DNA of 64,000 bases. Origin: Bacteroidaceae bacterium (GTDB lineage Bacteria; Bacteroidota; Bacteroidia; Bacteroidales; Bacteroidaceae). Positions 9,800 to 17,744 of the stretch are shown piece after piece. The stretch is from contig JAUUPT010000002.1 in NCBI GenBank assembly GCA_030843315.1, positions 1-64,000 of the forward strand. Direction: 5' to 3'. The notes beneath the pieces were generated by a model that was not told where the DNA came from, did not search any database, and was given only the letters and a program-made list of their open reading frames with translations. How positions within the stretch are numbered: position 1 is the stretch's first letter; each line of letters opens with the position of its first letter. The position numbers and the translations under genes were made by a program.

Positions 9800-10435
9800 T
9801 TATTTCCGTCCGAAGTCAGCAGGCACTTCGCCCCACTGCTTGGTTTCCCACTTCAGGATGCGGGTGGTGTAGGTGTTTTCGCGCAGCCATTTCTCGGCGC
9901 GTTCTATCAGTAGGAAGAGTTCTTCGGTCTTAGGTTCGCGTGGTAATTTGGTCTTACACTTCTTCTGCCTTACCCAGTTGATGGCGTTCACGCTATCGCT
10001 GTAAATGGGCATATCGAAACCGCGTTGTTTCAGCAATGCAAGGCCATGGACGATGGCAAGGAATTCTCCGATATTGTTCGTGCCATATACCGGGCCGAAG
10101 TGGAAAATCTGTTGGCGGCTGGCAACGTGTACGCCCTGATACTCCATCGCTCCGGGATTTCCGCTGCACGCGGCATCTACGGCAAGACTGTTCTCTATGA
10201 CGGCGGCAGGGAGGGGAGCGTCCGGATTCTTGGGCGCATTCGTATGGGAAGCGGCGGACCGCTTGATGTACTCGTACGGTGAAGAAGCAAAGGCCCTTTC
10301 CGCTTCCTCGCGCGTCTCAAACGACTTGTACTTCGCTCCTTCGTAGCCCTTGATTTGCAGCTGGCATTCCGTCCAGGATGTATAGATGCCCGGATTGACT
10401 CCTGCCCAAACGACGTAAAACTTCTCCTTCTTCAT
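9800..10435 (-). CDS. rnhA: ribonuclease HI with N-terminal hybrid-binding (viroplasmin) domain
   Basis: A 211-residue protein that would cleave RNA in RNA:DNA hybrids. The N-terminal 45 residues (KFYVVWAGVNPGIYTSW and KGYEGAKYKSFETREEA) form the Caulimovirus-type hybrid-binding domain. The RNase H domain follows from about 83 with catalytic acids D87 (AVDAACSGNPG), E124 (GEFLAIVHGL) and D147 (YSDS). The frame extends upstream to 10504, but the start at 10435 (MKKEKFYVVW) matches the family, and a -7 box lies just before it. The same two-domain form is common in Bacteroidota. It stands alone, divergent from the nitroreductase gene. Confidence 0.9.
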   Translation of the reverse strand: MKKEKFYVVWAGVNPGIYTSWTECQLQIKGYEGAKYKSFETREEAERAFASSPYEYIKRSAASHTNAPKNPDAPLPAAVIENSLAVDAACSGNPGAMEYQGVHVASRQQIFHFGPVYGTNNIGEFLAIVHGLALLKQRGFDMPIYSDSVNAINWVRQKKCKTKLPREPKTEELFLLIERAEKWLRENTYTTRILKWETKQWGEVPADFGRK

Positions 10436-10444
10436 AACAGGCAA

Positions 10445-10452
10445 CAAAGGTA
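10445..10452 (-). promoter_or_regulatory. -7 box for the RNase HI gene
   Basis: The minus strand reads TACCTTTG, a perfect TAnnTTTG, ten bases before the start codon at 10435. The transcript would be nearly leaderless. This supports the shorter start over the upstream frame extension. Confidence 0.55.
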
Positions 10453-10549
10453 AGAATATATTCTGCAAAACCGAACAACTTCTCCCCCTCACTTGTTCTT
10501 TCAATAGAGAAAACTATAAAATGAGAACAACATTATGAGAGAAAGACAT

Positions 10550-11152
10550 ATGAAAAGAACTTTTGAAGAGGCTATGGAACATCGCCGCACGTATTATTCC
10601 ATCAGCAGTGACTCTCCGGTACTGGACGAGGAAGTGGTGCACGCCATCCGTGCGGCTGTGAAGCATGTGCCGTCGGCATTCAATTCGCAGACAACGCGCG
10701 TGGTGTTGCTGCTGGGCGACGAGCACCTGAAATTGTGGAGAATAGTGAAAGACCAACTGAGACCACTCGTTCCGGCAGAGCACTTCCACAAGACGGAAGA
10801 AAAGATAGACGGCTCCTTTGCCTGCGGACACGGAACGATTCTTTTCTTTGAAGACCATGCCATCGTGGCGAAGCTCGAAGAGCAGTTCCCTACGTACAAG
10901 CATAACTTTGCCACCTGGTCGCAGCAAACCTCTGCTATGCACCAGTTCGCCATCTGGACGATGCTCGAAGACCTGGGACTGGGAGCTTCGTTGCAGCACT
11001 ACAACCCGCTGATTGACGAAGAAGTGCGCCGCACCTGGCACCTGCCTGAAACATGGGGGCTGGTGGCACAGATGCCTTTCGGCACGCCTACCGCCGAACC
11101 GGGCGAAAAGGAATTTGATGATTTGAGCGCACGTATCAAGATATTCCTTTAA
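10550..11152 (+). CDS. nitroreductase family protein (FMN-dependent, Frm2-like)
   Basis: A 200-residue flavin oxidoreductase. RRTYYSIS near residue 15 and VPSAFNSQTTRVVLL near 40-55 are the FMN phosphate-binding regions; the tail has LEDLGLGASLQHYNP and WGLVAQMPFG, typical of the subgroup related to yeast Frm2 and lactococcal CinD. These enzymes reduce nitro- or quinone-type compounds with NAD(P)H and often answer oxidative or metal stress; the natural substrate is unknown. The frame also has an ATG at 10535, but MKRTFEEAMEHRR from 10550 is the family's usual start. It is monocistronic, with aroK downstream behind its own promoter. Confidence 0.85.
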   Translation: MKRTFEEAMEHRRTYYSISSDSPVLDEEVVHAIRAAVKHVPSAFNSQTTRVVLLLGDEHLKLWRIVKDQLRPLVPAEHFHKTEEKIDGSFACGHGTILFFEDHAIVAKLEEQFPTYKHNFATWSQQTSAMHQFAIWTMLEDLGLGASLQHYNPLIDEEVRRTWHLPETWGLVAQMPFGTPTAEPGEKEFDDLSARIKIFL

Positions 11153-11170
11153 ACAGATAAAATATTTTGT

Positions 11171-11192
11171 TTACCTTTGCCTGCAAAGGTAA
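11171..11192. promoter_or_regulatory. palindromic -7 region before aroK
   Basis: TTACCTTTGC (11171-11180) and GCAAAGGTAA (11183-11192) form a perfect 10-bp inverted repeat around CT, seven bases before the aroK start at 11199. The left arm contains a perfect -7 box (TACCTTTG, 11172-11179) for aroK. The right arm contains the same box facing left. Confidence 0.6.
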
Positions 11193-11198
11193 GCAGAT

Positions 11199-11726
11199 AT
11201 GATACGTATTTTCTTAATCGGCTACATGGGAGCCGGTAAAACAACTTTGGGAAAGGCTTTTGCCCGCGAATTGCATGTGCCGTTCATCGACTTGGACTGG
11301 TACATAGAAGAACGTTTTCACAAATCAATCAGTGAATTGTTCGCCGAGCGGGGAGAAGCCTCTTTTCGTGAACTGGAGCGGAAGATGCTGCACGAAGTGG
11401 GCGAGTTCGAGGATGTAGTCATCTCCACCGGCGGCGGCACGCCTTGCTTCTTCGACAACGTGGAGTATATGAACGGGCACGGGCAGACGGTATTCCTTGA
11501 TGTGCATCCCGACGTACTTTTCCAGCGTCTGCGCATCGCTACGCAGAAGCGCCCCATCCTGCAAGGCAAGACGGACGACGAACTGCGTGCCTTCATAGTG
11601 GAGGCGCTTGGCAAACGCGCTCCTTTCTACTCGCAAGCGTCCCATCGGTTTGATGCCGGACACCTGGATAGCTATAGCCAGATAGCCGAATCCGTGCAAC
11701 AACTGCGTAACCTTCTGAAACTTTAA
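11199..11726 (+). CDS. aroK: shikimate kinase
   Basis: A 175-residue P-loop kinase that phosphorylates shikimate at the 3-hydroxyl in the chorismate pathway. The Walker A motif GYMGAGKTT is at residues 8-16, the shikimate-binding DLDWYIE at 32-38 with ISELFAERGEASFRELE, the STGGGTP loop near 77-83 and the lid region QKRPIL near 115-120. Length and motif order are complete. The leader is very short and lies next to a palindromic promoter. About 140 bp separate it from speA. Confidence 0.95.
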   Translation: MIRIFLIGYMGAGKTTLGKAFARELHVPFIDLDWYIEERFHKSISELFAERGEASFRELERKMLHEVGEFEDVVISTGGGTPCFFDNVEYMNGHGQTVFLDVHPDVLFQRLRIATQKRPILQGKTDDELRAFIVEALGKRAPFYSQASHRFDAGHLDSYSQIAESVQQLRNLLKL

Positions 11727-11782
11727 TCCCTTGTAAATGTGTATTTTTCGCCCAAAAGAGCGGGAAATACTATATTTATATG

Positions 11783-11790
11783 TATTTTTG
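11783..11790 (+). promoter_or_regulatory. -7 box for speA-argB
   Basis: TATTTTTG matches TAnnTTTG. It lies about 77 bp before the speA start at 11867, which would leave a leader of about 70 bases. No clear -33 box is seen. Confidence 0.4.
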
Positions 11791-11866
11791 TGCCCCTTGC
11801 AGGAAAGAGATTCGGCAAGCAAAGGAGTAGATAGTAAATTGTTAAATAGTAAAGAATAACGAGTAG

Positions 11867-13759
11867 ATGAGAAAATGGCGTATTGAAGATTCAGAAGAGC
11901 TGTACAACATAACAGGTTGGGGCACTTCGTACTTTAGTATCAATGACAAAGGTCATGTTGTGGTGACACCGCGTAAGAATGGCGTTGCCGTCGATTTAAA
12001 AGAGTTGGTAGACGAGTTGCAACTGCGCGATGTGACGGCTCCTATGTTGTTGCGCTTTCCCGATATCCTGGACAACCGGATTGAGAAAACCTCTTGCTGC
12101 TTCAAGCAGGCAGCCGAGGAGTACGGCTACAAGGCGGAGAACTTCATCATTTATCCCATCAAGGTGAATCAGATGCGTCCGGTAGTAGAGGAAATCATCA
12201 GCCACGGCAAGAAGTTCAATCTGGGACTGGAAGCAGGCTCCAAACCCGAACTGCACGCGGTGATTGCCGTCAATACGGATTCCGATTCGCTGATTATCTG
12301 CAACGGTTATAAGGACGAGAGCTATATAGAACTGGCTTTACTGGCACAGAAGATGGGCAAACGCATCTTCCTGGTAGTAGAGAAGATGAACGAACTGAAG
12401 CTGATTGCCAAGATGGCGAAACAGTTGAACGTAAGGCCCAATATAGGCATTCGTATCAAACTCGCCTCTTCGGGAAGCGGCAAATGGGAAGACTCCGGCG
12501 GCGATGCAAGCAAATTCGGCTTGTCGTCCAGTGAACTGCTCGAGGCGCTCGACTTCTTGCGTGATAAAGGTCTGCAAGATTGCCTGAAACTGATTCATTT
12601 CCACATCGGCAGCCAGGTGACGAAGATACGCCGCATCAAGACGGCGCTTCGCGAGGCTTCGCAATTCTATGTGCAGCTACACTCTATGGGCTTCAAGGTG
12701 GAGTTTGTAGACATCGGTGGCGGACTGGGTGTGGACTATGACGGCACGCGCTCATCCAGCAGCGAAAGTAGCGTGAACTATTCCATTCAGGAATACGTCA
12801 ACGACTCCATATCTACCCTGGTGGATGCCAGCGACAAGAACGGCATTCCCCATCCCAACATCATCACCGAGAGTGGACGCGCGTTGACTGCCCATCACTC
12901 CGTACTTGTTTTCGAGGTGCTGGAAACCACCACCCTGCCCGAATGGGACGACGACGAAGTGGTGACCGAGGACGACCACGAACTGCTGCGCGAACTCTAC
13001 GGCATCTGGGACACACTGAACCAGAACAAGATGCTGGAAGCCTGGCACGACGCACAGCAGATACGCGAGGAAGCGCTCGACCTCTTCAGCCACGGCATTG
13101 TGGACCTCAAGACACGGGCGCAGATTGAGCGTCTGTATTGGTCTATCATGCGCGAAGTCAATCAGATAGCTGCCGGACTGAAGCATGCCCCCGATGAACT
13201 CCGCGGACTGCCGAAGCTGTTGGCGGACAAATACTTCTGTAACTTTTCGCTCTTCCAGTCCTTGCCGGACTCTTGGGCGATAGACCAGATATTCCCCATC
13301 ATGCCCATCCAGCGCCTGGACGAGAAGCCCGAACGCTCTGCTACCTTGCAGGACGTCACGTGCGACTCCGACGGAAAGATTGCCAACTTCATCTCTACGA
13401 AGAATGTGGCGCATTACCTGCCCGTACACTCGCTGAAGAGCAAGGAACCCTATTATGTAGGTGTGTTCCTGGTGGGTGCTTATCAAGAGATATTGGGCGA
13501 TATGCACAACCTCTTCGGCGATACCAACGCCGTGCATATCTCGGTAAACGAGAAGGGCTACTCCATCGACCAGGTGATTGACGGCGAAACCGTAGCTGAG
13601 GTACTGGACTATGTGCAATATAGCCCGAAGAAGCTGGTGCGTACGTTGGAGACCTGGGTGTCGCACTCGGTAAAAGAAGGACGCATCTCCCTGGAAGAAG
13701 GAAAAGAATTCTTGTCTAACTATCGTTCCGGACTATACGGATATACTTATTTGGAGTAA
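11867..13759 (+). CDS. speA: biosynthetic arginine decarboxylase
   Basis: A 630-residue PLP enzyme converting arginine to agmatine, the first step of spermidine synthesis. The PLP lysine is K99 in IIYPIKVNQMRPV; HFHIGSQ and VDIGGGLGVDYDG follow in the alanine-racemase-like barrel, and the C-terminal beta domain contains YYVGVFLVGAYQEILGDMHNLFGD. The length matches SpeA of Gram-negative bacteria. Its stop overlaps the argB start by one base (TAATG), so the two genes are translationally coupled. Pairing arginine decarboxylation with an arginine-synthesis kinase makes sense for polyamine supply. Confidence 0.97.
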   Translation: MRKWRIEDSEELYNITGWGTSYFSINDKGHVVVTPRKNGVAVDLKELVDELQLRDVTAPMLLRFPDILDNRIEKTSCCFKQAAEEYGYKAENFIIYPIKVNQMRPVVEEIISHGKKFNLGLEAGSKPELHAVIAVNTDSDSLIICNGYKDESYIELALLAQKMGKRIFLVVEKMNELKLIAKMAKQLNVRPNIGIRIKLASSGSGKWEDSGGDASKFGLSSSELLEALDFLRDKGLQDCLKLIHFHIGSQVTKIRRIKTALREASQFYVQLHSMGFKVEFVDIGGGLGVDYDGTRSSSSESSVNYSIQEYVNDSISTLVDASDKNGIPHPNIITESGRALTAHHSVLVFEVLETTTLPEWDDDEVVTEDDHELLRELYGIWDTLNQNKMLEAWHDAQQIREEALDLFSHGIVDLKTRAQIERLYWSIMREVNQIAAGLKHAPDELRGLPKLLADKYFCNFSLFQSLPDSWAIDQIFPIMPIQRLDEKPERSATLQDVTCDSDGKIANFISTKNVAHYLPVHSLKSKEPYYVGVFLVGAYQEILGDMHNLFGDTNAVHISVNEKGYSIDQVIDGETVAEVLDYVQYSPKKLVRTLETWVSHSVKEGRISLEEGKEFLSNYRSGLYGYTYLE

Positions 13760-14532
13760 TGAGAGAAAAACTGACTGTAATCAAAGTGGGTGGCAAAATC
13801 GTAGAAGAGGAAGCCACCCTCTATAAATTATTGGATGACTTTGCTGCCATCGATGGCTACAAAGTCCTGGTACACGGGGGCGGGCGTTCGGCTACAAAGC
13901 TTGCCGCCCAACTGGGTATCGAAAGCAAAATGGTAAATGGCCGCCGCATCACCGATGCCGAAACCCTGAAAGTGGTGACAATGGTGTACGGCGGATTGGT
14001 AAACAAAAACATCGTGGCCGGACTACAGGCGCGTGGCGTCAATGCACTGGGACTTACGGGTGCCGATATGGACGTAATCCGCTCCGTGAAGCGCCCCGTG
14101 AAGGAAGTGGACTATGGCTTCGTGGGCGACGTGAAGCAGGTGAACGCCACTTTTCTGGGCGACCTTATACATAAAGGTGTTGTCCCCGTGATGGCTCCGC
14201 TGACGCACGACGGCAACGGGCACATGCTGAACACGAACGCCGATACCATTGCCGGTGAAACAGCCAAAGCGCTGGCAACCTTGTTCGATGTCACCTTGGT
14301 TTATTGCTTTGAAAAGAAAGGTGTGCTGCGCGACGAGAACGATGACGACAGCGTCATCCCGCAGATTACATCTGCGGAATTCGAGCAATACGTTGCCGAC
14401 GGAGTAATCCAGGGTGGCATGATCCCGAAGTTGGAGAACTCTTTCGAGGCATTGAACGCTGGCGTATCCGAAGTCGTAATTACTTTGGCTTCAGCGATTA
14501 ATGGAGACAGCGGAACCCGAATCATAAAATAA
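13759..14532 (+). CDS. argB: acetylglutamate kinase
   Basis: A 257-residue amino acid kinase that phosphorylates N-acetyl-glutamate, the second step of arginine synthesis. KVGGKIVEE at the N-terminus, the VHGGGRSATKLAAQLG loop (about 32-47), NGRRITDAETL and the C-terminal GGMIPKLENSFEALNAGV are all typical. The start codon shares a base with the speA stop. The arginine-sensitive N-terminal helix of some family members is absent, which agrees with a short form in a transcription unit shared with speA. No arg operator is recognised. Confidence 0.95.
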   Translation: MREKLTVIKVGGKIVEEEATLYKLLDDFAAIDGYKVLVHGGGRSATKLAAQLGIESKMVNGRRITDAETLKVVTMVYGGLVNKNIVAGLQARGVNALGLTGADMDVIRSVKRPVKEVDYGFVGDVKQVNATFLGDLIHKGVVPVMAPLTHDGNGHMLNTNADTIAGETAKALATLFDVTLVYCFEKKGVLRDENDDDSVIPQITSAEFEQYVADGVIQGGMIPKLENSFEALNAGVSEVVITLASAINGDSGTRIIK

Positions 14533-14559
14533 TTCAGAAAAAAAGTGGTGGCAGGCTGT

Positions 14560-14582
14560 AACTTTCTGTATACTTAACCGTC
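14560..14582 (+). promoter_or_regulatory. ECF-type promoter before the sigma factor gene
   Basis: AAC (14560-14562, in TGTAACTTT) and CGTC (14579-14582) are separated by exactly 16 bases, the classic ECF sigma architecture, 12 bp before the sigma gene start. The same pattern with 17 bases between the boxes occurs before the GIN lipoprotein gene at 16803-16826. The pattern suggests autoregulation. Confidence 0.65.
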
Positions 14583-14594
14583 AATTAATTAGAG

Positions 14595-15104
14595 ATGCAA
14601 GAACTCAGCTTTCGTAATGACATTCTCCCTCTGAAAGACAAGCTCTTTCGGTTAGCCCTGAGGATAACGTTCGATAGGGCAGAAGCAGAGGATGTGGTGC
14701 AGGAAACGCTGATAAGAGTGTGGAACAGGCGTGATGAGTGGACGCAGTTCGGTTCTATGGAAGCCTATTGCCTGACGGTGGCAAAGAACTTGGCGATAGA
14801 CCGCAGCGAAAAGAAAGACGCTCAGACCGTGGAACTGACCTCTGAAATGGAGCAAGCCTCCGAGGCATTGAGCCCTTACGAAAAGTTGGTGAACAAAGAA
14901 CGGATGACGTTGATACACCGGCTGATGAAGGAACTTCCCGAGAAACAGCGGCAGATAATGCAGCTCAGGGACATTGAAGGTAAGAGCTACAAAGAAATAG
15001 CAGTGCTACTGAACTTGACCGAGGAACAGGTAAAAGTGAACCTCTTCAGAGCGCGGCAGAAAGTAAAACAAAAGTTTATAGATATAGAAGGTTATGGACT
15101 CTAA
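14595..15104 (+). CDS. ECF-family RNA polymerase sigma factor
   Basis: A 169-residue sigma-70 family protein of ECF size. Region 2 spans about residues 15-80 (LALRITFDRAEAEDVVQETLIRVW and the promoter-melting part following it). Region 4 spans about 108-160 (LPEKQRQIMQLRDIEGKSYKEIAVLL with EEQVKVNLFRARQKVK as helix-turn-helix). It overlaps the next gene by 11 bases, the usual arrangement for a sigma factor and its anti-sigma partner. An ECF-like promoter directly upstream indicates self-activation. The inducing signal cannot be read from the sequence. Confidence 0.93.
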   Translation: MQELSFRNDILPLKDKLFRLALRITFDRAEAEDVVQETLIRVWNRRDEWTQFGSMEAYCLTVAKNLAIDRSEKKDAQTVELTSEMEQASEALSPYEKLVNKERMTLIHRLMKELPEKQRQIMQLRDIEGKSYKEIAVLLNLTEEQVKVNLFRARQKVKQKFIDIEGYGL

Positions 15105-15576
15105 ATATATAGAACAACTCCTGGAACGCTACTGGCAGTGCGAAACTTCCCTCGAAGAAGAAGCCCGCCTGCGTGCTTTCTTTAGTGGAAACGATGTTCC
15201 CCAACATTTGCTTCGCTACAAGGACTTGTTTGTATATCAGCAACTTTTGCAGGAAACCCGTTTGAGCGAAGATTTCGATGCACGGGTGCTTGCCGAGGTA
15301 GAAGTTCCGGTAGTGAAGGCAAAACGCCTGACACTGACTGCGCGCTTCATGCCATTGTTCAAAGCCGCCGCAGTAGTGGCAGTGGTTCTTTCACTGGGCA
15401 ATGCGATGCAACATTCGTTTTTCTCGGATGTGAAAGAGGTAGCCGCCGCCGATACCATCGGCAAACAGATTTCCGCTCCGTCGGTAGCTCTCTCGGGAGA
15501 TGCGGCCGTGACACACGAAAAGCAGTTGATAGACAGCTTGAACCGTGTGGATAAGAAGGAAGAGATCAAAGAATAG
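15094..15576 (+). CDS. putative anti-sigma factor, single-pass membrane protein
   Basis: A 160-residue protein overlapping the sigma gene by 11 bases. Residues 1-85 are charged and predicted cytoplasmic (YIEQLLERYWQCETSLEEEARLRAFF is the kind of helix that binds sigma factors in this phylum). One hydrophobic segment lies at about 88-106 (FKAAAVVAVVLSLGNAM), followed by a short outer tail of about 50 residues without a known domain. No zinc-binding HxxxCxxC motif is present. The anti-sigma role is inferred from overlap, size and topology, not from a recognised domain. Two hairpin terminators follow. Confidence 0.65.
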   Translation: MDSKYIEQLLERYWQCETSLEEEARLRAFFSGNDVPQHLLRYKDLFVYQQLLQETRLSEDFDARVLAEVEVPVVKAKRLTLTARFMPLFKAAAVVAVVLSLGNAMQHSFFSDVKEVAAADTIGKQISAPSVALSGDAAVTHEKQLIDSLNRVDKKEEIKE

Positions 15577-15717
15577 ATGTTTTCATTTGCTTTTATAAAA
15601 TAACATTTTCATTTGCTTTAAACATAAATATAGTTAGTGTGCTTTATTAAAACAAAACTTGAGGCTGTGAAGTTTCAATTCTCTCAAAATCTTTATAAAA
15701 AACTAACTAAGATAGAC

Positions 15718-15749
15718 GGGACGCTGCGTGATGTAGCGTCCCTTTATTT
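15718..15749 (+). terminator. Rho-independent terminator of the sigma operon
   Basis: GGGACGCT (15718-15725) pairs perfectly with AGCGTCCC (15735-15742) around a nine-base loop and is followed by TTTATTTG. It stands about 140 bp after the anti-sigma stop. Confidence 0.75.
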
Positions 15750-15806
15750 GTTTTATACCTCTTTATAATAGAGCAGGTGGAAGAGCAGGAAAGGTATGGA
15801 TGCACA

Positions 15807-15832
15807 AAAGGCTTCCTCGCGGAAGCCTTTTG
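15807..15832. terminator. bidirectional terminator between convergent genes
   Basis: AAAAGGCTTCC (15807-15817) pairs perfectly with GGAAGCCTTTT (15822-15832) around TCGC. A-tract and T-tract on the two sides allow termination from either strand, in keeping with the convergent lipoprotein gene that ends at 15905. Confidence 0.75.
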
Positions 15833-15904
15833 CCATTTTATAGGTAAAATTTTAGAGAGAATCTAGTTTAGGTCTGTTTATCTTTAATGTTAAATGCAAT
15901 TCAG

Positions 15905-16768
15905 TTAGAGTTTATACAATCCTTTCTTCGGATAATCCAGTTCCGGATTGCCTTTGTAACCAACGCTTCCACTGCCGCTGGTGCGTACTTTCAGGAAATC
16001 GGTAGCATAGCATTTGATGTCGCCCGAACCGGTGACGCTGGCGGAAACCTTCTTGGCTTGGAGATCGGAAGCATACAAATCGCCCGAACCTGCCACGCTG
16101 TATGTAGCTTCTTCAGTGGTGCCGCTCAAGGAAACTGTGCCCGAACCTGCTACGGATGCAGTTGTAGTAGTAGCTGTAACGTTACCCAACTTCATATCAC
16201 CCGAACCGGCAACGGAAACTTTGAGGTTATCGCAAGTGACATTGCTGCTGTTGATATCGCCCGAACCTGCTACGGAGATGTCGAGGCTTGAGCAAGTAAT
16301 GTTGTTTCCGTCTATATCGCCCGAGCCTGCGACAGAAATCTTAAGGTCGTCTGTCCTCAATCCGTTAGCCAATTCTATATCTCCCGAACCTGCCACGGAG
16401 ATGCCATTCAGTGTCTCGGCAGAAACGCGAATTTTCAATTTGTCGTAAGATACGCTGACGTTCTTCTTGAATCCTACGATTAAGGTATTGCCTTCAACAC
16501 GGATGTTCAGCAGGTCTATGATGTTGTCTGAAGTGTAAACCTCTACCTGGGGCTTGCCGGGCTTTTGTGTGAAAGTGACGTCCGGACTGCCGGCTACATT
16601 CAGTTTGGTGAAGTTATCTACTTTGATATCTTTCGTCACATAGTTCTTGCTGCCTTTGATGGTCTTGCCTCCGAAGATGCTGCCCGAACTGTACGTGTGT
16701 TGTTGTGAACAAGCTGTTGTACTGAATGCCAAAGTGGCGATTGCGATGAATGTTGCTAAACTTTTCAT
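15905..16768 (-). CDS. GIN-domain (DUF2807) lipoprotein with solenoid repeats
   Basis: A 287-residue secreted lipoprotein: the signal peptide ends in AFSTTAC, with the lipidated Cys at 20. The mature part is a head-GIN domain. From residue about 115 to 270 the motif (S)VAGSGDI recurs about every 19-20 residues, seven close copies plus degenerate ones at either end (VAGSPDV, SGSGSV), as expected of a right-handed beta solenoid. The domain is common in Bacteroidota and its biochemical role is unknown. The promoter region carries an ECF-type AAC-N17-CGTC signature very like that of the nearby sigma gene, so it is a likely target of that sigma factor. Confidence 0.88.
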   Translation of the reverse strand: MKSLATFIAIATLAFSTTACSQQHTYSSGSIFGGKTIKGSKNYVTKDIKVDNFTKLNVAGSPDVTFTQKPGKPQVEVYTSDNIIDLLNIRVEGNTLIVGFKKNVSVSYDKLKIRVSAETLNGISVAGSGDIELANGLRTDDLKISVAGSGDIDGNNITCSSLDISVAGSGDINSSNVTCDNLKVSVAGSGDMKLGNVTATTTTASVAGSGTVSLSGTTEEATYSVAGSGDLYASDLQAKKVSASVTGSGDIKCYATDFLKVRTSGSGSVGYKGNPELDYPKKGLYKL

Positions 16769-16802
16769 ATTCGTTTCTTTTTATAATTTGCTTTGTATAT
16801 TA

Positions 16803-16826
16803 GACGTAGTTTGCTTCAAAAAAGTT
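16803..16826 (-). promoter_or_regulatory. ECF-type promoter of the GIN lipoprotein gene
   Basis: On the minus strand, AAC (in TGCAACTTT) and CGTC are separated by 17 bases, ending 35 bp before the start codon at 16768. The -35 box differs in one base from that of the sigma gene (TGTAACTTT). No normal TAnnTTTG box is seen here. Confidence 0.6.
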
Positions 16827-17026
16827 GCATTACTGAAGTGCTTTTGTTGAAAACATTCTAGTCAGTATCATTTTATCAATTACCGTGCCATAAATGTAAG
16901 GCGTTGATTATTAGGGAGAATTGATTTTCTGTGAGCGTTCATTATCGGACATTCCGTTCGCTTTTGGCAAACAAATCCTTGTTTTTTCGGACGATTCTTC
17001 GTTCATTTGTCCATTCATTAGAGCAG

Positions 17027-17731
17027 ATGGCAGTAGATCGTACTTTAGAAGATAAGGAATTGGGTAGCTTGTTTGTGCGGGTAAATGCCCGGGCACGGCG
17101 CCTTACTTTCCGAACGAAGGAGGACGGGATTTATGTGACTGTGCCTCCCGGCACCACGCTTGCCGAGGTGAAGAATGCGATAGAACAACTTCGTCCGCGT
17201 CTGAAGGCAGCCAAGCAGAAGCAGGCGCGGCCATTGATTGATTTGAATTTCAGGATTGATACGGAGTTCTTTAAACTGAGTCTTACGAGTGGTCAGCGGG
17301 AACGCTTCCTTTCGCGCTCCGAACTGGGTGGGATGCAGATCATCTGCCCGCCCGATGCCGACTTTGCAGACGAGAACCTGCAAGCCTGGTTGCGGAAAGT
17401 GATTGAAGAAGCCTTGCGGCGGAATGCGAAGATTATCCTTCCACCCCGTTTGTACATGCTTTCCATGCAGCACGGCCTTCCTTATAAGAGTGTGAAGATC
17501 AATTCCAGCAGCGGACGTTGGGGCAGTTGTTCGGCACGCGGCAATATCAATCTTTCCTATTACCTGGTGCTCCTTCCCAAACATCTGATTGACTATGTAT
17601 TGCTCCACGAACTGACGCATACCCGCGAAATGAACCACGGAGAACGCTTCTGGGCGCTCCTCGACAAGATGACCGACGGAAAGGCGCAGGCATTGCGGAA
17701 TGAATTGAAAGGATATCGCACAGACTTCTGA
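17027..17731 (+). CDS. YgjP-like M48-type metallopeptidase (DUF45)
   Basis: A 234-residue protein with the zinc motif HELTH (in VLLHELTHTREMNHGERFW, about residues 190-208), where the two His and the following NHGERFW are family hallmarks. SSSGRWGSCSARGNINLSYYLVLLP just before it is the second conserved block. E. coli YgjP has the same layout; its substrate is unknown. The frame is open upstream to a GTG at 16931, but the ATG at 17027 gives the usual length. It converges with the next gene, with a 13-base gap and no hairpin. No signal peptide, so it is cytoplasmic. Confidence 0.88.
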   Translation: MAVDRTLEDKELGSLFVRVNARARRLTFRTKEDGIYVTVPPGTTLAEVKNAIEQLRPRLKAAKQKQARPLIDLNFRIDTEFFKLSLTSGQRERFLSRSELGGMQIICPPDADFADENLQAWLRKVIEEALRRNAKIILPPRLYMLSMQHGLPYKSVKINSSSGRWGSCSARGNINLSYYLVLLPKHLIDYVLLHELTHTREMNHGERFWALLDKMTDGKAQALRNELKGYRTDF

Positions 17732-17744
17732 ACGGGCGGAGAAT

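Larger units (their letters stand above)
15577..15904. other. 328-bp convergent gap with two terminators
   Basis: The gap lies between the anti-sigma gene (+) and the GIN lipoprotein gene (-), which converge. Apart from the two hairpins listed at 15718 and 15807 I see only AT-rich sequence and no gene. Confidence 0.6.
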
